Positions 27,399 to 37,703 are shown, counted from the stretch's first letter. The stretch: DNA of 64,000 bases from Desulfomicrobium apsheronum (GCF_900114115.1 NZ_FORX01000006.1:100746-164745), one strand, 5' to 3'. Program-made: numbers and translations. Notes: a model not told the origin generated them from the sequence alone.

Positions 27399-28445
27399 AT
27401 GGAAGACCATATCCGCTTTGACGCCGAGGCCTGCACCCTGCTGCTGCTCGACCAGCGCAAACTGCCGCTGATCGAGGAAACCTTTGCCTGTCGCACTGTC
27501 GAGGACGTCGTCTTCGCGCTGCAGACCATGGTCGTGCGCGGGGCGCCTGCCATCGGCGTCAGCGCCGCCTACGGGTGCCGCATTGCGCTCAGGCAGGCCA
27601 TGGCCGCCGGAGCGTATTGGCGCAATGAACTTGAGCGCCTGCTCTCCATGCTTGCCCAGGCGCGGCCCACGGCGGTCAATCTGGTCTGGGCCGTGGGCCT
27701 GATGCGCGAGGCCGGGTACAACATCCAGGACCCGCGCGAGCTTGGCGAGGTCTGGTTGGCTCTGGCCATGAAGATCCACGCCGAGGACATCGCCATGAAC
27801 AAGGCCATGGGCCGATTCGGCGGAGCCTTGCTTGCCGACGGCGACACGGTCATGACCCACTGCAACGCCGGAGCGCTGGCCACGGCGGGTTACGGCACTG
27901 CCCTTGGCGTGATTCGCGGCGCGGTGGACATGGGCAAAAAGATTTCCGTCATCGCCAACGAGACCCGGCCCTTCCTGCAGGGCGCCAGGCTGACCGCCTA
28001 CGAACTGCACAAGGACGGCATCCCGGTCACCGTGGCTTGCGACAACGCCTGTTCGCTGCTGATGCAGCGCGGGATGGTGGACAAGGTCGTGGTCGGGGCG
28101 GACCGCATCGTGGCCAACGGCGACGTGGCCAACAAGATCGGGACCTCCGGCGTGGCCATTCTGGCCCGTCACTACGGCATTCCCTTCTACGTGGCCGCGC
28201 CCAGCTCCACCTTCGACCTGGCCACCCCGGACGGCAGCCTCATTCCCATCGAGGATCGCACGCCGCTGGAAGTGACCCACGTGGGCGACACCCGGATCAC
28301 GCCCGAAGGGGTCCCGGTTTTCAATTACGCTTTCGATGTCACGGATCATTCCCTGATCACGGGCATCATCACTGAACGCGGGGTGCTTTCCCCGCCCTAC
28401 ACATCGAGCATCGCCGAGATCATCGGCCAGGAACGCAGACCATGA
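27399..28445 (+). CDS. mtnA: Methylthioribose-1-phosphate isomerase
   Basis: The 348-residue enzyme isomerises 5-methylthioribose 1-phosphate to the ribulose form in methionine salvage. Motifs: [33 protein letters not shown] with the catalytic cysteine, and [17 protein letters not shown] with the catalytic aspartate, which separate it from eIF2B-like paralogues. GAGGAACTCC precedes the ATG. No other salvage genes (mtnK, mtnB) are adjacent; such isolated mtnA is common in anaerobes. It overlaps der by 4 bp. Confidence 0.93.
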   Translation: MEDHIRFDAEACTLLLLDQRKLPLIEETFACRTVEDVVFALQTMVVRGAPAIGVSAAYGCRIALRQAMAAGAYWRNELERLLSMLAQARPTAVNLVWAVGLMREAGYNIQDPRELGEVWLALAMKIHAEDIAMNKAMGRFGGALLADGDTVMTHCNAGALATAGYGTALGVIRGAVDMGKKISVIANETRPFLQGARLTAYELHKDGIPVTVACDNACSLLMQRGMVDKVVVGADRIVANGDVANKIGTSGVAILARHYGIPFYVAAPSSTFDLATPDGSLIPIEDRTPLEVTHVGDTRITPEGVPVFNYAFDVTDHSLITGIITERGVLSPPYTSSIAEIIGQERRP

Positions 28446-29785
28446 ACCAGTTTCTTCCCATGGTGGCCCTCATCGGGCGTCCCAACGTGGGCAAATCCAC
28501 TCTTTTCAACCGTCTTATCAAGAGGCGGGTCTCCATCACCCATGACATGGCCGGAGTGACCCGGGACAGCATCTTCAGCGAGGTGCGCGGGGAAACGCGT
28601 TCGTACATGCTGGTCGACACCGGCGGTCTGGTCCCCGATTCCAGCGACGAGATCGAGATCAGCATCTTCGAACAGGCCCGGGAGGCCATGGCCGGGGCGG
28701 ACCTCATACTGTTCATCGTCGACGGACGGACCGGGCTGCATCCCCAGGACGAGCAGGTCGGGCAGTATCTGCGCCAGAGCGGCAAGGAAGTGCGCGTCAT
28801 CGTCAACAAGGTCGATGGTCCCGAGCAGGAAGAGACCATGGCCGCCGATTTCTATGGATTGGGCTTCCCGCTGGACTGCGTGTCCGCGTCCCATGGCTTC
28901 GGCATGGGTGACCTGCGGGAGATGATCGAGGAGGTCCTGCCCAAGGTCGACGCGCAGGAGCTGGAAGGCGGACACGTCCAGGGCGGGCTCAAGGTCGCTC
29001 TCCTGGGCCGTCCCAATGCGGGCAAGTCCTCGACCATCAACGCGCTGCTGGGCCAGAAGCGGCTCATGGTCAGCGCCGAGGCCGGCACCACCCGCGACTG
29101 CGTGGACGTGACCGTGCAGCGCGGCGGCAAGACGTACACGTTTGTCGACACCGCAGGGGTACGTCGCAAGTCCAAGGTCACGGATTCTCTGGAATATTTC
29201 AGCGTAGTGCATTCCATGCAGGCCGCCAAGCAGGCCGATGTGGTGGTCCTGGTGCTCGACATCATGGACGGCGTGGTCGGTCAGGACAAGCGCCTTCTGT
29301 CCTTTCTGGACACGGAGAAGATCCCCTTCGTCATCGTCGTCAACAAGATCGACCTTTTGACCAAGGACCAGCTGGCCAAGACCAAGAAGGACCTGGTGGA
29401 CGAGTTCGCTTTCTGCGCCCATGTGCCGGTGCTGTATTCCTCGTCCGTCTCCATGGCCGGGCTGGGCGGGCTTTTGCCCCTGATCGAGAAGCTCTGGGAG
29501 CAGTGCGGCCAGCGCGTGACCACGGGCGAACTCAACCGCCTGGTCAAGATGGTCACCGAGCGGCATCAGCCCCCAGTCATGGGCGGCCGCCGGGGCAAGA
29601 TCTACTACATGACCCAGGCCGACTCCCGTCCTCCGACCTTCGTGTTCTTCGTCAACGACGCGAAGCTTTTTCACGGCAGCTACGTACGCTACCTGGAAAA
29701 TCAGCTGCGCAAGGTCTTCCGCATGGACAAGACGCCCATCCGCATGGTTTTCCGCTCCAGCCACGACAACGAAAAAGGCAAGTAG
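28442..29785 (+). CDS. der: Ribosome assembly GTPase Der/EngA
   Basis: A 447-residue protein with two tandem GTPase domains: GRPNVGKST with DTGG near the N-terminus, and GRPNAGKSS with DTAGV near residue 180, each with an NKxD motif (NKVDG, NKIDLL). A C-terminal KH-like domain follows ([18 protein letters not shown]). Der is needed for assembly of the large ribosomal subunit. Translation is coupled to mtnA through the ATGA overlap. Confidence 0.96.
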   Translation: MNQFLPMVALIGRPNVGKSTLFNRLIKRRVSITHDMAGVTRDSIFSEVRGETRSYMLVDTGGLVPDSSDEIEISIFEQAREAMAGADLILFIVDGRTGLHPQDEQVGQYLRQSGKEVRVIVNKVDGPEQEETMAADFYGLGFPLDCVSASHGFGMGDLREMIEEVLPKVDAQELEGGHVQGGLKVALLGRPNAGKSSTINALLGQKRLMVSAEAGTTRDCVDVTVQRGGKTYTFVDTAGVRRKSKVTDSLEYFSVVHSMQAAKQADVVVLVLDIMDGVVGQDKRLLSFLDTEKIPFVIVVNKIDLLTKDQLAKTKKDLVDEFAFCAHVPVLYSSSVSMAGLGGLLPLIEKLWEQCGQRVTTGELNRLVKMVTERHQPPVMGGRRGKIYYMTQADSRPPTFVFFVNDAKLFHGSYVRYLENQLRKVFRMDKTPIRMVFRSSHDNEKGK

Positions 29786-29797
29786 GACAGGGCTCTC

Positions 29798-29826
29798 TTG
29801 ACCGGGCCTTGGCCATGTCCTAGTGT
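29798..29826 (+). promoter_or_regulatory. Candidate promoter for ilvE
   Basis: TTGACC (29798-29803), 17-base spacer, TAGTGT (29821-29826), placed 64 bp before the ilvE start. The -35 is good and the -10 moderate. Confidence 0.4.
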
Positions 29827-29889
29827 CCCCACACGCCTTGGACCACGCGTTCCGGGCCCCAAAAAAGACGCCCATATCGAGGAGGATGT

Positions 29890-30813
29890 ATGGTACAGAA
29901 AGCTGACAAGATCTGGTTCGACGGCAAGCTCGTGCCCTGGGACGAGGCACAGGTTCACGTCCTGACGCACACTCTGCATTACGGTGTGGGCGTGTTCGAG
30001 GGCATCCGCTGCTACGTCTGCTCCGACGGAAGCTCGGCCGTATTTCGTCTGCAGGAACACGTCGAGAGGCTTTTTTTGTCGGCCAAGATCAATGAGATGG
30101 TCATCCCCTTCACCCAGCAGCAGATTTTCGATGCCATCATCGAGACCCTGAAGGCCAACCGTCAGCCCGAGGGTTACGTCCGGCCCCTGTGCTTCATCGG
30201 CGCTGGCGCCATGGGCGTCTTCCCCGGCGACAACCCGATCCAGACCATCATCGCCACCTGGCCGTGGGGCGCGTATCTTGGGGCCGAAGCCCTGGAGAAG
30301 GGCATCCGCATCAAGACCTCGACCTTCACCAGGCATCACGTCAACGTCATGATGACCAAGGCCAAGACCTGCGGCAACTACGTCAACTCCGTGCTGGCCA
30401 AGCGCGAGGCTCTGGCCGACGGCTACCACGAGGCCCTCATGCTCGACGCCGAAGGCTATGTGTCCGAGGCCACCGGAGAGAACATTTTCATGGTCAGAAA
30501 CGGCGTGATCAAGACTCCGCCGCTGGGTTCCATCCTGGCCGGCATCACCCGCGAGACGCTCATGATCCTGGCTGAAGACCTCGGCTACACCGTCATCGAG
30601 GACCGTTTCACCCGTGACGAATTGTACTGCGCCGACGAAGCTTTCTTCACCGGCACGGCGGCCGAGGTCACGCCCATCCGCGAGATCGACCGCCGGACCA
30701 TCGGCGAGGGCAGTCGCGGCCCGGTCACGGCGGCCTTGCAGGACGCCTATTTCAAGCTGCTGCGCGGCGACAATCCGAAGTACGGAAAGTGGCTGGCCCG
30801 TTACACGATCTAG
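29890..30813 (+). CDS. ilvE: Branched-chain amino acid aminotransferase
   Basis: A 307-residue class IV aminotransferase, E. coli IlvE size (309). Motifs: [18 protein letters not shown], the PLP-lysine segment [33 protein letters not shown] and [13 protein letters not shown]. It makes valine, leucine and isoleucine from their 2-oxo acids and glutamate. GAGGAGG precedes the ATG. It is transcribed alone between der and dnaX, with a candidate promoter and a terminator. Confidence 0.93.
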   Translation: MVQKADKIWFDGKLVPWDEAQVHVLTHTLHYGVGVFEGIRCYVCSDGSSAVFRLQEHVERLFLSAKINEMVIPFTQQQIFDAIIETLKANRQPEGYVRPLCFIGAGAMGVFPGDNPIQTIIATWPWGAYLGAEALEKGIRIKTSTFTRHHVNVMMTKAKTCGNYVNSVLAKREALADGYHEALMLDAEGYVSEATGENIFMVRNGVIKTPPLGSILAGITRETLMILAEDLGYTVIEDRFTRDELYCADEAFFTGTAAEVTPIREIDRRTIGEGSRGPVTAALQDAYFKLLRGDNPKYGKWLARYTI

Positions 30814-30837
30814 GCTTTTTCCGATCCTTGCGCGCAT

Positions 30838-30864
30838 GCCGGGTTCCGCGTTGCGGGACCCGGC
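30838..30864 (+). terminator. Hairpin after ilvE
   Basis: GCCGGGTTCCGC and GCGGGACCCGGC form a 12-bp stem (one T-G pair) around GTT, followed by GTTTATG. The stem is strong and the U-tract short. It ends about 30 bp before dnaX. Confidence 0.65.
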
Positions 30865-30896
30865 GTTTATGAACCTTTGCACCCCCACCACGCACC

Positions 30897-32786
30897 ATGA
30901 GTCAGGAAAGCCTTACCGCCCGTTACCGCCCTCAGAGTTTTGCAGAAGTGGCCGGCCAGGACGCTGTCAAGCGCATCCTCTCCCGGGCTGCGTCCACCGG
31001 ACGGGTCGCACCGGCCTATCTGTTCAGCGGGACGCGCGGGGTGGGCAAGACCACTCTGGCCCGCATCTTCGCCAAGGCCCTGAACTGCCAGAACGGACCC
31101 GCCCTTGAGCCCTGCAACCAATGTCCGATCTGCCGCCAGATCACCCTGGGCTCGGCCGTGGACGTGGTCGAGATAGACGGTGCTTCCAATACCGGCGTCG
31201 ACAATGTCCGCCGTCTCAAGGAAGACGTGGGCTATGCGCCGCTTGAATGCCGCTACAAGGTCATCATCATCGACGAAGCGCACATGCTTTCGAAGCAGGC
31301 CTTCAATGCGCTGCTGAAAACCCTTGAAGAGCCTCCGGGGCATGTGACCTTCATCATGGCCACCACGGAGCCGGAAAAATTTCCCCAGACCATCATCAGC
31401 CGTTGTCAGCATTTCGTCTTCAAGCGTCTGCCCCAGGCCGAACTGGTGCGGCATCTGGACGGCGTGCTCATCCGTGAATCCATGCCTGCCGAGCCATCCG
31501 CCGTGACCCTCATCGCCCGGCGCGGGGCCGGATCGGTTCGAGACGGCATGTCGCTCTTGGGTCAGGTCATGGCCCTGGGTTCCGATTCCCTGACTCTGGC
31601 CGACGTGCGCGAGGTGCTGGGCCTGGCCGGTGGAGAGGTTTTCGTGCGTCTGATCGAATGCGTGCAGTCCCGCGATTTGCAGGGCCTGCACGCCCTTTTG
31701 ACCCAGATCCTGGATCAGGGCGTGGACCTGGGCTTTTTCCTGCGTGAGCTGGCCGGTTGCTGGCGCAATCTTTTCCTGCTGCATCAGATGGGCGACGCCG
31801 CGCGGAGCATCATCGACCTTCCGGCCGAGGAAGTGGATATTTGGGCCTCCGTCGCGCCTGGATTTTCCCTCGGGCATTTGCATGCGGCCTGGCAGATGAC
31901 CATGGACAGCCAGCGCAAGGTGCTGACCAGCATGGAGCCGGCCCTGGCCCTGGAGCTTTTGCTCCTCAATCTGGCGTGCCTGCCGGACCTGTTGGCCATG
32001 GGCGCCGGAGAAGCCCGTCCCGGCGGCGATTCCGGTCGCGGAGCGGCCCCCGGCCGTCCCGCCCCGCCCCGACCCGTGCCCCCGGCTGCCGCGCCGCGTG
32101 CGCCGGGCAACGCCGCGCCCCGACCGGTTTCGGCATCTGCAGCCCCAACCCAGGCCGCGCCTGCCGCCCAGCCAGCGCCCGTTGCACAGCCCGCACCGGT
32201 CGCACCGGCCGCACCGGTCGCACCGGCCGGGCCTGCGCGAACAGGTCCGCAGTCTTTCGAATCGTCCAGGGCGATGTCACGGCCCGCAGCGTCCGGGGCG
32301 TTTGCCCATGCTTCAGGGCCGGACATGTCGTTGCGGGAAGCGCAGGCGGACTTCAAGAGCCGGACCGATGGCCCGGGCGCGGTCCCGTCTGCCACCCAGG
32401 CCGCGCCTGCCGGGCCCAAGAGCTGGGCTGGATTCGTGGCCTTTTGCGCCAAACGCACGGAGGGGGCAAAGCCTCTGCCGGGGCTCGACAAGGCGCAAGG
32501 GGAGCTTCGGGGATCGGAGCTCGTGATGACGAGTCGGCACATATTTCTGTGCGACCGCCTGAAGGCCAGCATGCCCTTGCTGACGGAAGCGGCGCGCGCC
32601 TACTTCGGTCCGGGGGTGACGCTGCGGGTTGACGCTCCGGAGGAGTCTGTGCGCAAGACCCGCACGGAGCTGCGCGAGATGGCCCTGGTTGACCCCGTTG
32701 TGCGGGAGGCTCAGGAAAAATTTCAGGCTCGGATCGTCGAGGTCCGGCCCCTATCAAACGGAAATTCCAAGGAGAGCGAGATATGA
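30897..32786 (+). CDS. dnaX: DNA polymerase III tau/gamma subunit
   Basis: A 629-residue clamp-loader ATPase. Walker A is GTRGVGKTT near residue 46, the zinc-binding cysteines lie in CQNGPALEPCNQCPIC, Walker B is IIIDEAHML, and the sensor region is ATTEPEKFPQTIISRC. Residues about 365-480 are an Ala/Pro-rich linker, followed by a C-terminal tau domain. No A-rich slippery sequence like the one producing E. coli gamma was seen, so a short gamma form is not predicted. It overlaps ybaB by 4 bp at the head of a replication/repair operon. Confidence 0.95.
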   Translation: MSQESLTARYRPQSFAEVAGQDAVKRILSRAASTGRVAPAYLFSGTRGVGKTTLARIFAKALNCQNGPALEPCNQCPICRQITLGSAVDVVEIDGASNTGVDNVRRLKEDVGYAPLECRYKVIIIDEAHMLSKQAFNALLKTLEEPPGHVTFIMATTEPEKFPQTIISRCQHFVFKRLPQAELVRHLDGVLIRESMPAEPSAVTLIARRGAGSVRDGMSLLGQVMALGSDSLTLADVREVLGLAGGEVFVRLIECVQSRDLQGLHALLTQILDQGVDLGFFLRELAGCWRNLFLLHQMGDAARSIIDLPAEEVDIWASVAPGFSLGHLHAAWQMTMDSQRKVLTSMEPALALELLLLNLACLPDLLAMGAGEARPGGDSGRGAAPGRPAPPRPVPPAAAPRAPGNAAPRPVSASAAPTQAAPAAQPAPVAQPAPVAPAAPVAPAGPARTGPQSFESSRAMSRPAASGAFAHASGPDMSLREAQADFKSRTDGPGAVPSATQAAPAGPKSWAGFVAFCAKRTEGAKPLPGLDKAQGELRGSELVMTSRHIFLCDRLKASMPLLTEAARAYFGPGVTLRVDAPEESVRKTRTELREMALVDPVVREAQEKFQARIVEVRPLSNGNSKESEI

Positions 32787-33079
32787 ACGAACTTATCAGA
32801 CAGGCGCAGATGATGCAGAAGAAGATGCTGCGCACTCAGGAAGAGATAGGCAAGAAGGAAGTGGAGACCAGCGTGGGCGGCGGCATGGTCACGGTCAAGG
32901 CGACTTGCGCCGGTGAGATCCTGTCTGTGGTCATCGACCCGGCCGTGCTTGAGGATGTGGACATGCTCCAGGACATGGTCCTGTCGGCGGTCAACGAAGT
33001 CCTGAAGAAGGGCAAGGACCTGATGCAGGGCGAGATGGCCCAGATCACCGGCGGGATGAAGATTCCCGGCCTTTTCTAG
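32783..33079 (+). CDS. YbaB/EbfC nucleoid-associated protein
   Basis: A 98-residue protein with the family core MNELIRQAQMMQKKM and VTVKATCAGEILSVVIDP. YbaB/EbfC proteins are small dimers that bind DNA. The gene lies between dnaX and recR, the conserved order in most bacteria, and its ATG overlaps the dnaX stop. Confidence 0.93.
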   Translation: MNELIRQAQMMQKKMLRTQEEIGKKEVETSVGGGMVTVKATCAGEILSVVIDPAVLEDVDMLQDMVLSAVNEVLKKGKDLMQGEMAQITGGMKIPGLF

Positions 33080-33088
33080 GGAGCCCGG

Positions 33089-33694
33089 GTGCAGCGTCTT
33101 CCTTCTCCATTGCAAAAGATCGTCGATCAGTTTTCGGCCCTGCCCGGGGTGGGGCCCAAAAGCGCCTTGCGCATGGCCCTGACCCTGCTCAAATGGCCCG
33201 AGGAGTCTGTGCGCTCCTTCGGCCGTGACATCGAAGGCCTGCGCAGTGCCTTGCACATCTGCTCGCGCTGCCACGGCCTGGCCGACAGCGACCCCTGCCA
33301 TCTCTGCACCGACCCCGCGAGGACTCCGGAGCAGCTCTGCCTGGTTTCGGAGTGGGACAGCCTCATGGTCATGGAGGAGTCCGGCATCTTCAAGGGTCGC
33401 TATCTGATCCTGGGCGGCCTGTTGTCTCCGCTGGACGGGATCGATGCCAGGGCCCTCGAGCTGGACAGCCTTGAGTCCATCCTGCGTGAAGGGCAGGTGC
33501 GCGAAGTCATTCTGGCTCTGGGTTCGACCATGGAGGCCGAAGCCACTGGGTCGTATGTGCACAACCTTCTGACGCGCGGCTTTCCGGACGTGTCCGTGAC
33601 CCGTCTGGCCCAGGGCATCCCACTTGGTTCGGAGCTCAAGTACGTGGACCGCGAAACCCTCAAACAGTCCCTCAAGCACAGGCAGTCCCTGTAG
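33089..33694 (+). CDS. recR: Recombination mediator RecR
   Basis: A 201-residue protein starting at GTG with GGGAG upstream. It has a helix-hairpin-helix (SALPGVGPKSALRMAL), a four-cysteine zinc finger (CSRCHGLADSDPCHLC), a Toprim domain and a C-terminal Walker B-like region (TRLAQGIPLGSELKYVD). RecR with RecO and/or RecF loads RecA on gapped DNA. It is nine bases from ybaB and five from recD2. Confidence 0.96.
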   Translation: MQRLPSPLQKIVDQFSALPGVGPKSALRMALTLLKWPEESVRSFGRDIEGLRSALHICSRCHGLADSDPCHLCTDPARTPEQLCLVSEWDSLMVMEESGIFKGRYLILGGLLSPLDGIDARALELDSLESILREGQVREVILALGSTMEAEATGSYVHNLLTRGFPDVSVTRLAQGIPLGSELKYVDRETLKQSLKHRQSL

Positions 33695-33698
33695 CCCC

Positions 33699-35873
33699 AT
33701 GAACACCATTTCGGGCGAAGTCGTCACCGTCGTCTATCACAATCCTGAAAACGGCTACGTCATCGCGCGCGTGGATTCACCGTCCGAACCCGGCCAGATC
33801 AACGTGGTCGGGCTTCTGGGCGACGTGGCTCCGGGCGAATCCCTGCGCATGTCGGGCGAGTGGGTCGAACACCCCAAGTTCGGGCGGCAGTTCAAGGCCG
33901 AGACCTGCGAACATCTTCTGCCCGCGTCCATAAACGGCATCCGCCGTTTTCTGGGCTCCGGGGCGATCAAGGGCATCGGCGAGAAGACCGCCGACCGCAT
34001 GATCAGCCGCTTCGGCAGCCAGATTCTCGACATCATGGATTCGGATCCCGAGCAGCTTCTTGAAGTGGAGGGCATCGGCCCGGCCAAGCTCAGGACCATC
34101 ATTTCCTCCTGGCAGGAGAAGCGCGAGGTGCGCGGGCTGATGCTTTTCCTGCAGACTCACGGCGTGGCCACGACCTTCGCCCACCGGATTTTCCGCCATT
34201 ACGGGGTGAACGCCGTGCAGCGTCTGCGCGCCAACCCCTACGATCTGGCCTACGACATCCATGGCATCGGTTTTCGCACCGCCGACGAGGTGGCGCTCAA
34301 ACTCGGTTTTGCCGAGGACGCGCCGCAGCGTCTGGAGGCCGGGGTGGAGTATTGCCTGCGCCAGGTGGCCGACGGGGCCGGGCACATGTTCCTGCCGCGT
34401 CCGGTCCTGGCGGAGGAGGCGGCCAAGCTGCTGGGCTGTCATGACCTGGAGCTCATCGAAGAACAGATCGACGCCCTGGTCGAGCGCAAGCGTCTGGTGG
34501 TCGAGCCCCTGCCGGAGAAGGGCGTGGCCGAGGCCGTTTTTTTGACCTATTTCTATCGGACGGAGCGAGAGATTGCCTCGCGCCTGCAGGGGCTGCTCGA
34601 TCACGTCAGCCGCATTGCCCCGGAGAAGATTTCAAGGGCCGTGGAGCACGAGGAACAGCGTCAGTCCCTGACCCTGTCCGAAGAGCAGCGCGCTGCGGTG
34701 GAGTCGGCCTGCGGGCACAAGGTGTCCATCATCACCGGCGGGCCGGGCACGGGCAAGACGACCATCACGCGTGTCGTGGTGCGGGCCTTGAAAGCCCTGG
34801 GGCTGAAGATTTCGCTGGCCGCGCCCACGGGCCGGGCCGCCAAGCGCCTGGCCGAGGCCACCGGATTCACGGCCACGACCCTGCACCGGTTGCTGCGCTA
34901 TCAGCCGGCGACGGGCTTCGAGTTCAACGAGGAGAAGAAGCTCTCCGCCGACGTCATGGTCGTGGACGAGGTCTCCATGCTCGACTGCGGTCTGTGCCTG
35001 TCGCTCCTGCGGGCGCTGCCCCTGACCTGCCGTCTGGTTTTCGTCGGCGACGAGAACCAGCTGCCGTCGGTGGGCGCGGGCAATGTGCTCGGAGACATGA
35101 TCGAGAGCGGCGTGGTTCCGGCCGTGCGCCTGACGCACATCTACCGCCAGGCGCGGGAGAGCATGATCGTGGTCAACGCGCACCGCATCAACGAAGGTGC
35201 TTTTCCCCTCGGCAGCCCGCATGCCCCGCCCAAGGCCGATTTTTTCTGGGTCGAAAAGGAGAATCTGCTCGAATTGCAATCCCTGGTCCTGCGCATGGTC
35301 TGCGAGCGCATCCCCGAAGCGTACGGTCTTGATCCCATGACTGACGTGCAGGTACTGACGCCCATGCACAAGGGCGAGGTGGGGACCATCGCCCTGAACC
35401 GCCTGCTGCAGGAGCGCCTCAATCCGCAGGGGCGGGAGCTGGTGCGCGGACAGCGGGCCTACCGGGTCGGGGACCGCATTCTGCAGCTCAGGAACAACTA
35501 CGACAAGGAAGTCTTCAACGGCGATCTGGGGCGCATACTCGGCTTCGATCCGGAGGACGAGACCCTGGTCGCGGAATTTGATGGGCGTGAAGTGGAGTAC
35601 GGTTTCGATGAACTGGACGAGATAGGTCTGGCCTACGCCATCAGCGTACACAAGAGCCAGGGCAGCGAATATCCGGCCGTGGTCATGCCGGTGGTTTCGC
35701 AGCACTACATGCTCCTGCAGCGCAACCTGATCTACACCGGGTTGACCCGGGCCAGGAAGCTGGCCGTGCTCATGGGTTCGCGCCGCGCCATGCACATGGG
35801 GCTGGGCAACGAACGTGGGCGGCAGCGCCACACGTCCCTGGCCGTGCGTCTGGCAAAAGAGCATCAAATCTGA
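33699..35873 (+). CDS. recD2: RecD2-type ATP-dependent DNA helicase
   Basis: A 724-residue helicase. An OB-like N-terminal part (VVYHNPENGYVIARVD) is followed by helix-hairpin-helix motifs (LEVEGIGPAKLRTII, DIHGIGFRTADEVALKLG), which mark RecD2 and not the RecBCD subunit. Walker A is GGPGTGKTT, motif II VVDEVSML, and the UvrD-like C-terminus has YAISVHKSQGSEYPAVV. RecD2 is a 5'-3' helicase used in repair where RecBCD is absent. The start follows recR after four bases; there is no strong ribosome binding site, so coupling is likely. Confidence 0.92.
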   Translation: MNTISGEVVTVVYHNPENGYVIARVDSPSEPGQINVVGLLGDVAPGESLRMSGEWVEHPKFGRQFKAETCEHLLPASINGIRRFLGSGAIKGIGEKTADRMISRFGSQILDIMDSDPEQLLEVEGIGPAKLRTIISSWQEKREVRGLMLFLQTHGVATTFAHRIFRHYGVNAVQRLRANPYDLAYDIHGIGFRTADEVALKLGFAEDAPQRLEAGVEYCLRQVADGAGHMFLPRPVLAEEAAKLLGCHDLELIEEQIDALVERKRLVVEPLPEKGVAEAVFLTYFYRTEREIASRLQGLLDHVSRIAPEKISRAVEHEEQRQSLTLSEEQRAAVESACGHKVSIITGGPGTGKTTITRVVVRALKALGLKISLAAPTGRAAKRLAEATGFTATTLHRLLRYQPATGFEFNEEKKLSADVMVVDEVSMLDCGLCLSLLRALPLTCRLVFVGDENQLPSVGAGNVLGDMIESGVVPAVRLTHIYRQARESMIVVNAHRINEGAFPLGSPHAPPKADFFWVEKENLLELQSLVLRMVCERIPEAYGLDPMTDVQVLTPMHKGEVGTIALNRLLQERLNPQGRELVRGQRAYRVGDRILQLRNNYDKEVFNGDLGRILGFDPEDETLVAEFDGREVEYGFDELDEIGLAYAISVHKSQGSEYPAVVMPVVSQHYMLLQRNLIYTGLTRARKLAVLMGSRRAMHMGLGNERGRQRHTSLAVRLAKEHQI

Positions 35874-35936
35874 GCCAAGGGGCTGAAAGGACGGACGAAT
35901 GGGGCCAAAATCACGGATTTGAAGGCGCGAGATGCG

Positions 35937-35966
35937 TTGACAGGCCCGTGAAAGCTTGTCTATGGA
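35937..35966 (+). promoter_or_regulatory. Promoter of tRNA-Leu
   Basis: TTGACA (35937-35942), 18-base spacer, TATGGA (35961-35966), 16 bp before the tRNA 5' end. Confidence 0.6.
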
Positions 35967-35982
35967 GTCTCTTTTGTGGATT

Positions 35983-36065
35983 GCGGGTGTGGCGGAACGG
36001 TAAACGCATCAGCCTTAGGAGCTGACGCCAAAAGCTTGTAGGTTCGAATCCTATCGCCCGCACCA
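35983..36065 (+). tRNA. tRNA-Leu (anticodon TAG)
   Basis: An 83-nt class II tRNA including the encoded CCA. Acceptor stem GCGGGTG/CGCCCGC with one T-G pair, discriminator A. Anticodon arm TCAGC-CTTAGGA-GCTGA gives anticodon TAG (leucine codon CUA and relatives). A variable arm near GACGCCAAAAGCTTGT and the T arm GGTTCGAATCC complete it. It lies between recD2 and tig. Confidence 0.95.
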
Positions 36066-36250
36066 ATTAAAAACAGACAGGTCCTGGATCAGGGGCTTCA
36101 ATGCCCGCGCTGCCAGGGACAAGACAATTCGGACGTACTGAGGAAATGACGGGAACGGGCACGTCGAGGGAGAAAACCCAGGCCCGCCTCTCGCGCAATA
36201 TCGATTATCCGGGCCCCCGAGGGAGCGCCCATCACCTAAGGAGTGGAGTC

Positions 36251-37558
36251 ATGGAATACAAAGTCGAAGAACTTTCCCCGGTCAAGCGCAAGGTGGCAGT
36301 GGAAGTGAGCGTCGAGGAAGTGCATGCCGCGTTGGCCGCTACCGTGGCCCTGTACCGCAAGGGTGCGGAGATCAAGGGCTTCCGCAAGGGCAAGGTCCCG
36401 TCCACCGTGGTCGAGGCCAAGTACCGCAAGCAGATTTACGGCGAGGCCACGACCGACCTGATCAACTATCATATCAATGAGATTCTGGGCGAACTCAAGC
36501 TCTCCCCCCTGTCCCGCATCGACGTCGATGCCAAGGAAATGGAGCGGGAAGAGGATTTTTCCTATTCGTTTTCCTTTGAAATCGCCCCTTCCTTCGACCT
36601 GCCCGAGTACAAGGGGCTGGCCGTCGAGGAGGAGGAAGTGGTCGTCGATCCGCAGCAGGTCGAGGACGTCATTGAGCGCATCCGCCAGAACATGGCCAAG
36701 ACCGTGATCATCAAGGATGAGCGTCCTGCCGCCACCGGCGACATTGCGGTCATCGACTTCCAGGCCTTCCAGGACGGGGTCGCCATGGAAGGAATCGCCG
36801 CCAACAAGTTTGAGCTTCCCCTGGGCGAAGGAAATTCCCTGCCCGAATTCGAGGATATCGTCATCGGCATGACTCCCGGCGAAAGCAAGGAGAGCGAGCT
36901 GACCTTCCCCGCGGATTTCATCAACGACAAGCTGTCCGGCCAGACCGTGTCCATGCAGGTCACCCTGCATGCCATCAAGGTTCGCGACCTGCCCGAGGTC
37001 AACGATGACTTCGCCGAGCTTGCCGGCGGTTACACCTCCGTGCAGGACCTGAAAGACGCCATCGAGAAGTCCTACGTCTCGACCCGCAAGCAGCTGGTCA
37101 AGGGCGACGCCCAGAAGAAACTCCTGGACGGCATCAAGACCGAAGTCAGCTTCGAGCTGCCGCAGAGCATCGTCGAAGAGCAGATCGACAAGCAGATCGT
37201 CGAGCTGCAGGGCAAGCTTGAGCGTCAGGGCAAGAGCCTTGATTCCCTGGGCCGCACTCCCGCCGAGCTGCGCGAAGAGAACCGCGCCCAGGCCGAAGAC
37301 GTGGTCAAGTCCTCCCTGGTGCTCCTGGCCATCGCCAACGCCGAAAATCTGACGGTCGATCCCCAGGAAGTGGATATGGTTCTGCAGAAGATGGCCGCGT
37401 CCACCGGCCAGGACTTCCATTCCATCAAGGATTACTACGAGCAGCACAACCTGATGATTCCGCTCAAGGATCGGGTTCTGGCCGACAAGGCCATGGAACT
37501 TATTTACGAAAACGCCACGGTGACCACGGTTCCCCCGGCAGCAGCCCCGAACGCATAG
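36251..37558 (+). CDS. tig: Trigger factor
   Basis: A 435-residue ribosome-associated chaperone and prolyl isomerase. The ribosome-binding domain has KGFRKGKVP in place of the canonical GFRxGKxP loop, then the PPIase domain (about 155-240) and a long helical C-terminal domain. It shields nascent chains at the tunnel exit. The ATG at 36251 has AAGGAG upstream. It precedes clpP, clpX and lon in the classic order, but an intrinsic terminator separates it from clpP. Confidence 0.95.
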   Translation: MEYKVEELSPVKRKVAVEVSVEEVHAALAATVALYRKGAEIKGFRKGKVPSTVVEAKYRKQIYGEATTDLINYHINEILGELKLSPLSRIDVDAKEMEREEDFSYSFSFEIAPSFDLPEYKGLAVEEEEVVVDPQQVEDVIERIRQNMAKTVIIKDERPAATGDIAVIDFQAFQDGVAMEGIAANKFELPLGEGNSLPEFEDIVIGMTPGESKESELTFPADFINDKLSGQTVSMQVTLHAIKVRDLPEVNDDFAELAGGYTSVQDLKDAIEKSYVSTRKQLVKGDAQKKLLDGIKTEVSFELPQSIVEEQIDKQIVELQGKLERQGKSLDSLGRTPAELREENRAQAEDVVKSSLVLLAIANAENLTVDPQEVDMVLQKMAASTGQDFHSIKDYYEQHNLMIPLKDRVLADKAMELIYENATVTTVPPAAAPNA

Positions 37559-37566
37559 TTTCGAGG

Positions 37567-37598
37567 GGGGCCGGGCTTGACCCGGCCCCTTTTCTTTT
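37567..37598 (+). terminator. Intrinsic terminator between tig and clpP
   Basis: GGGGCCGGG-CTTGA-CCCGGCCCC, a perfect 9-bp GC stem with five-base loop, followed by TTTTCTTTT. It starts eight bases after the tig stop codon and should end or reduce transcription into clpP. Confidence 0.9.
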
Positions 37599-37675
37599 CC
37601 GGGAAGTCCGCGTTCAATCTGGCAGGCAATGTGCAGGTCAAAGCGGGTGACCCGCGACTCCCCCGCACACAGCCC

Positions 37676-37703
37676 TTGACACCCTGCCCCGGATCGTTAT
37701 TTT
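37676..37703 (+). promoter_or_regulatory. Candidate promoter for clpP
   Basis: TTGACA (37676-37681), 16-base spacer, TATTTT (37698-37703). It lies between the tig terminator and the clpP start, where a new promoter is needed. No CIRCE element or clear sigma-32 motif was seen. Confidence 0.5.

Noticed and set aside
30897..32786. Programmed frameshift in dnaX
   Set aside because: No A-rich slippery heptamer with a following hairpin was found in the linker region; only short A-runs elsewhere.
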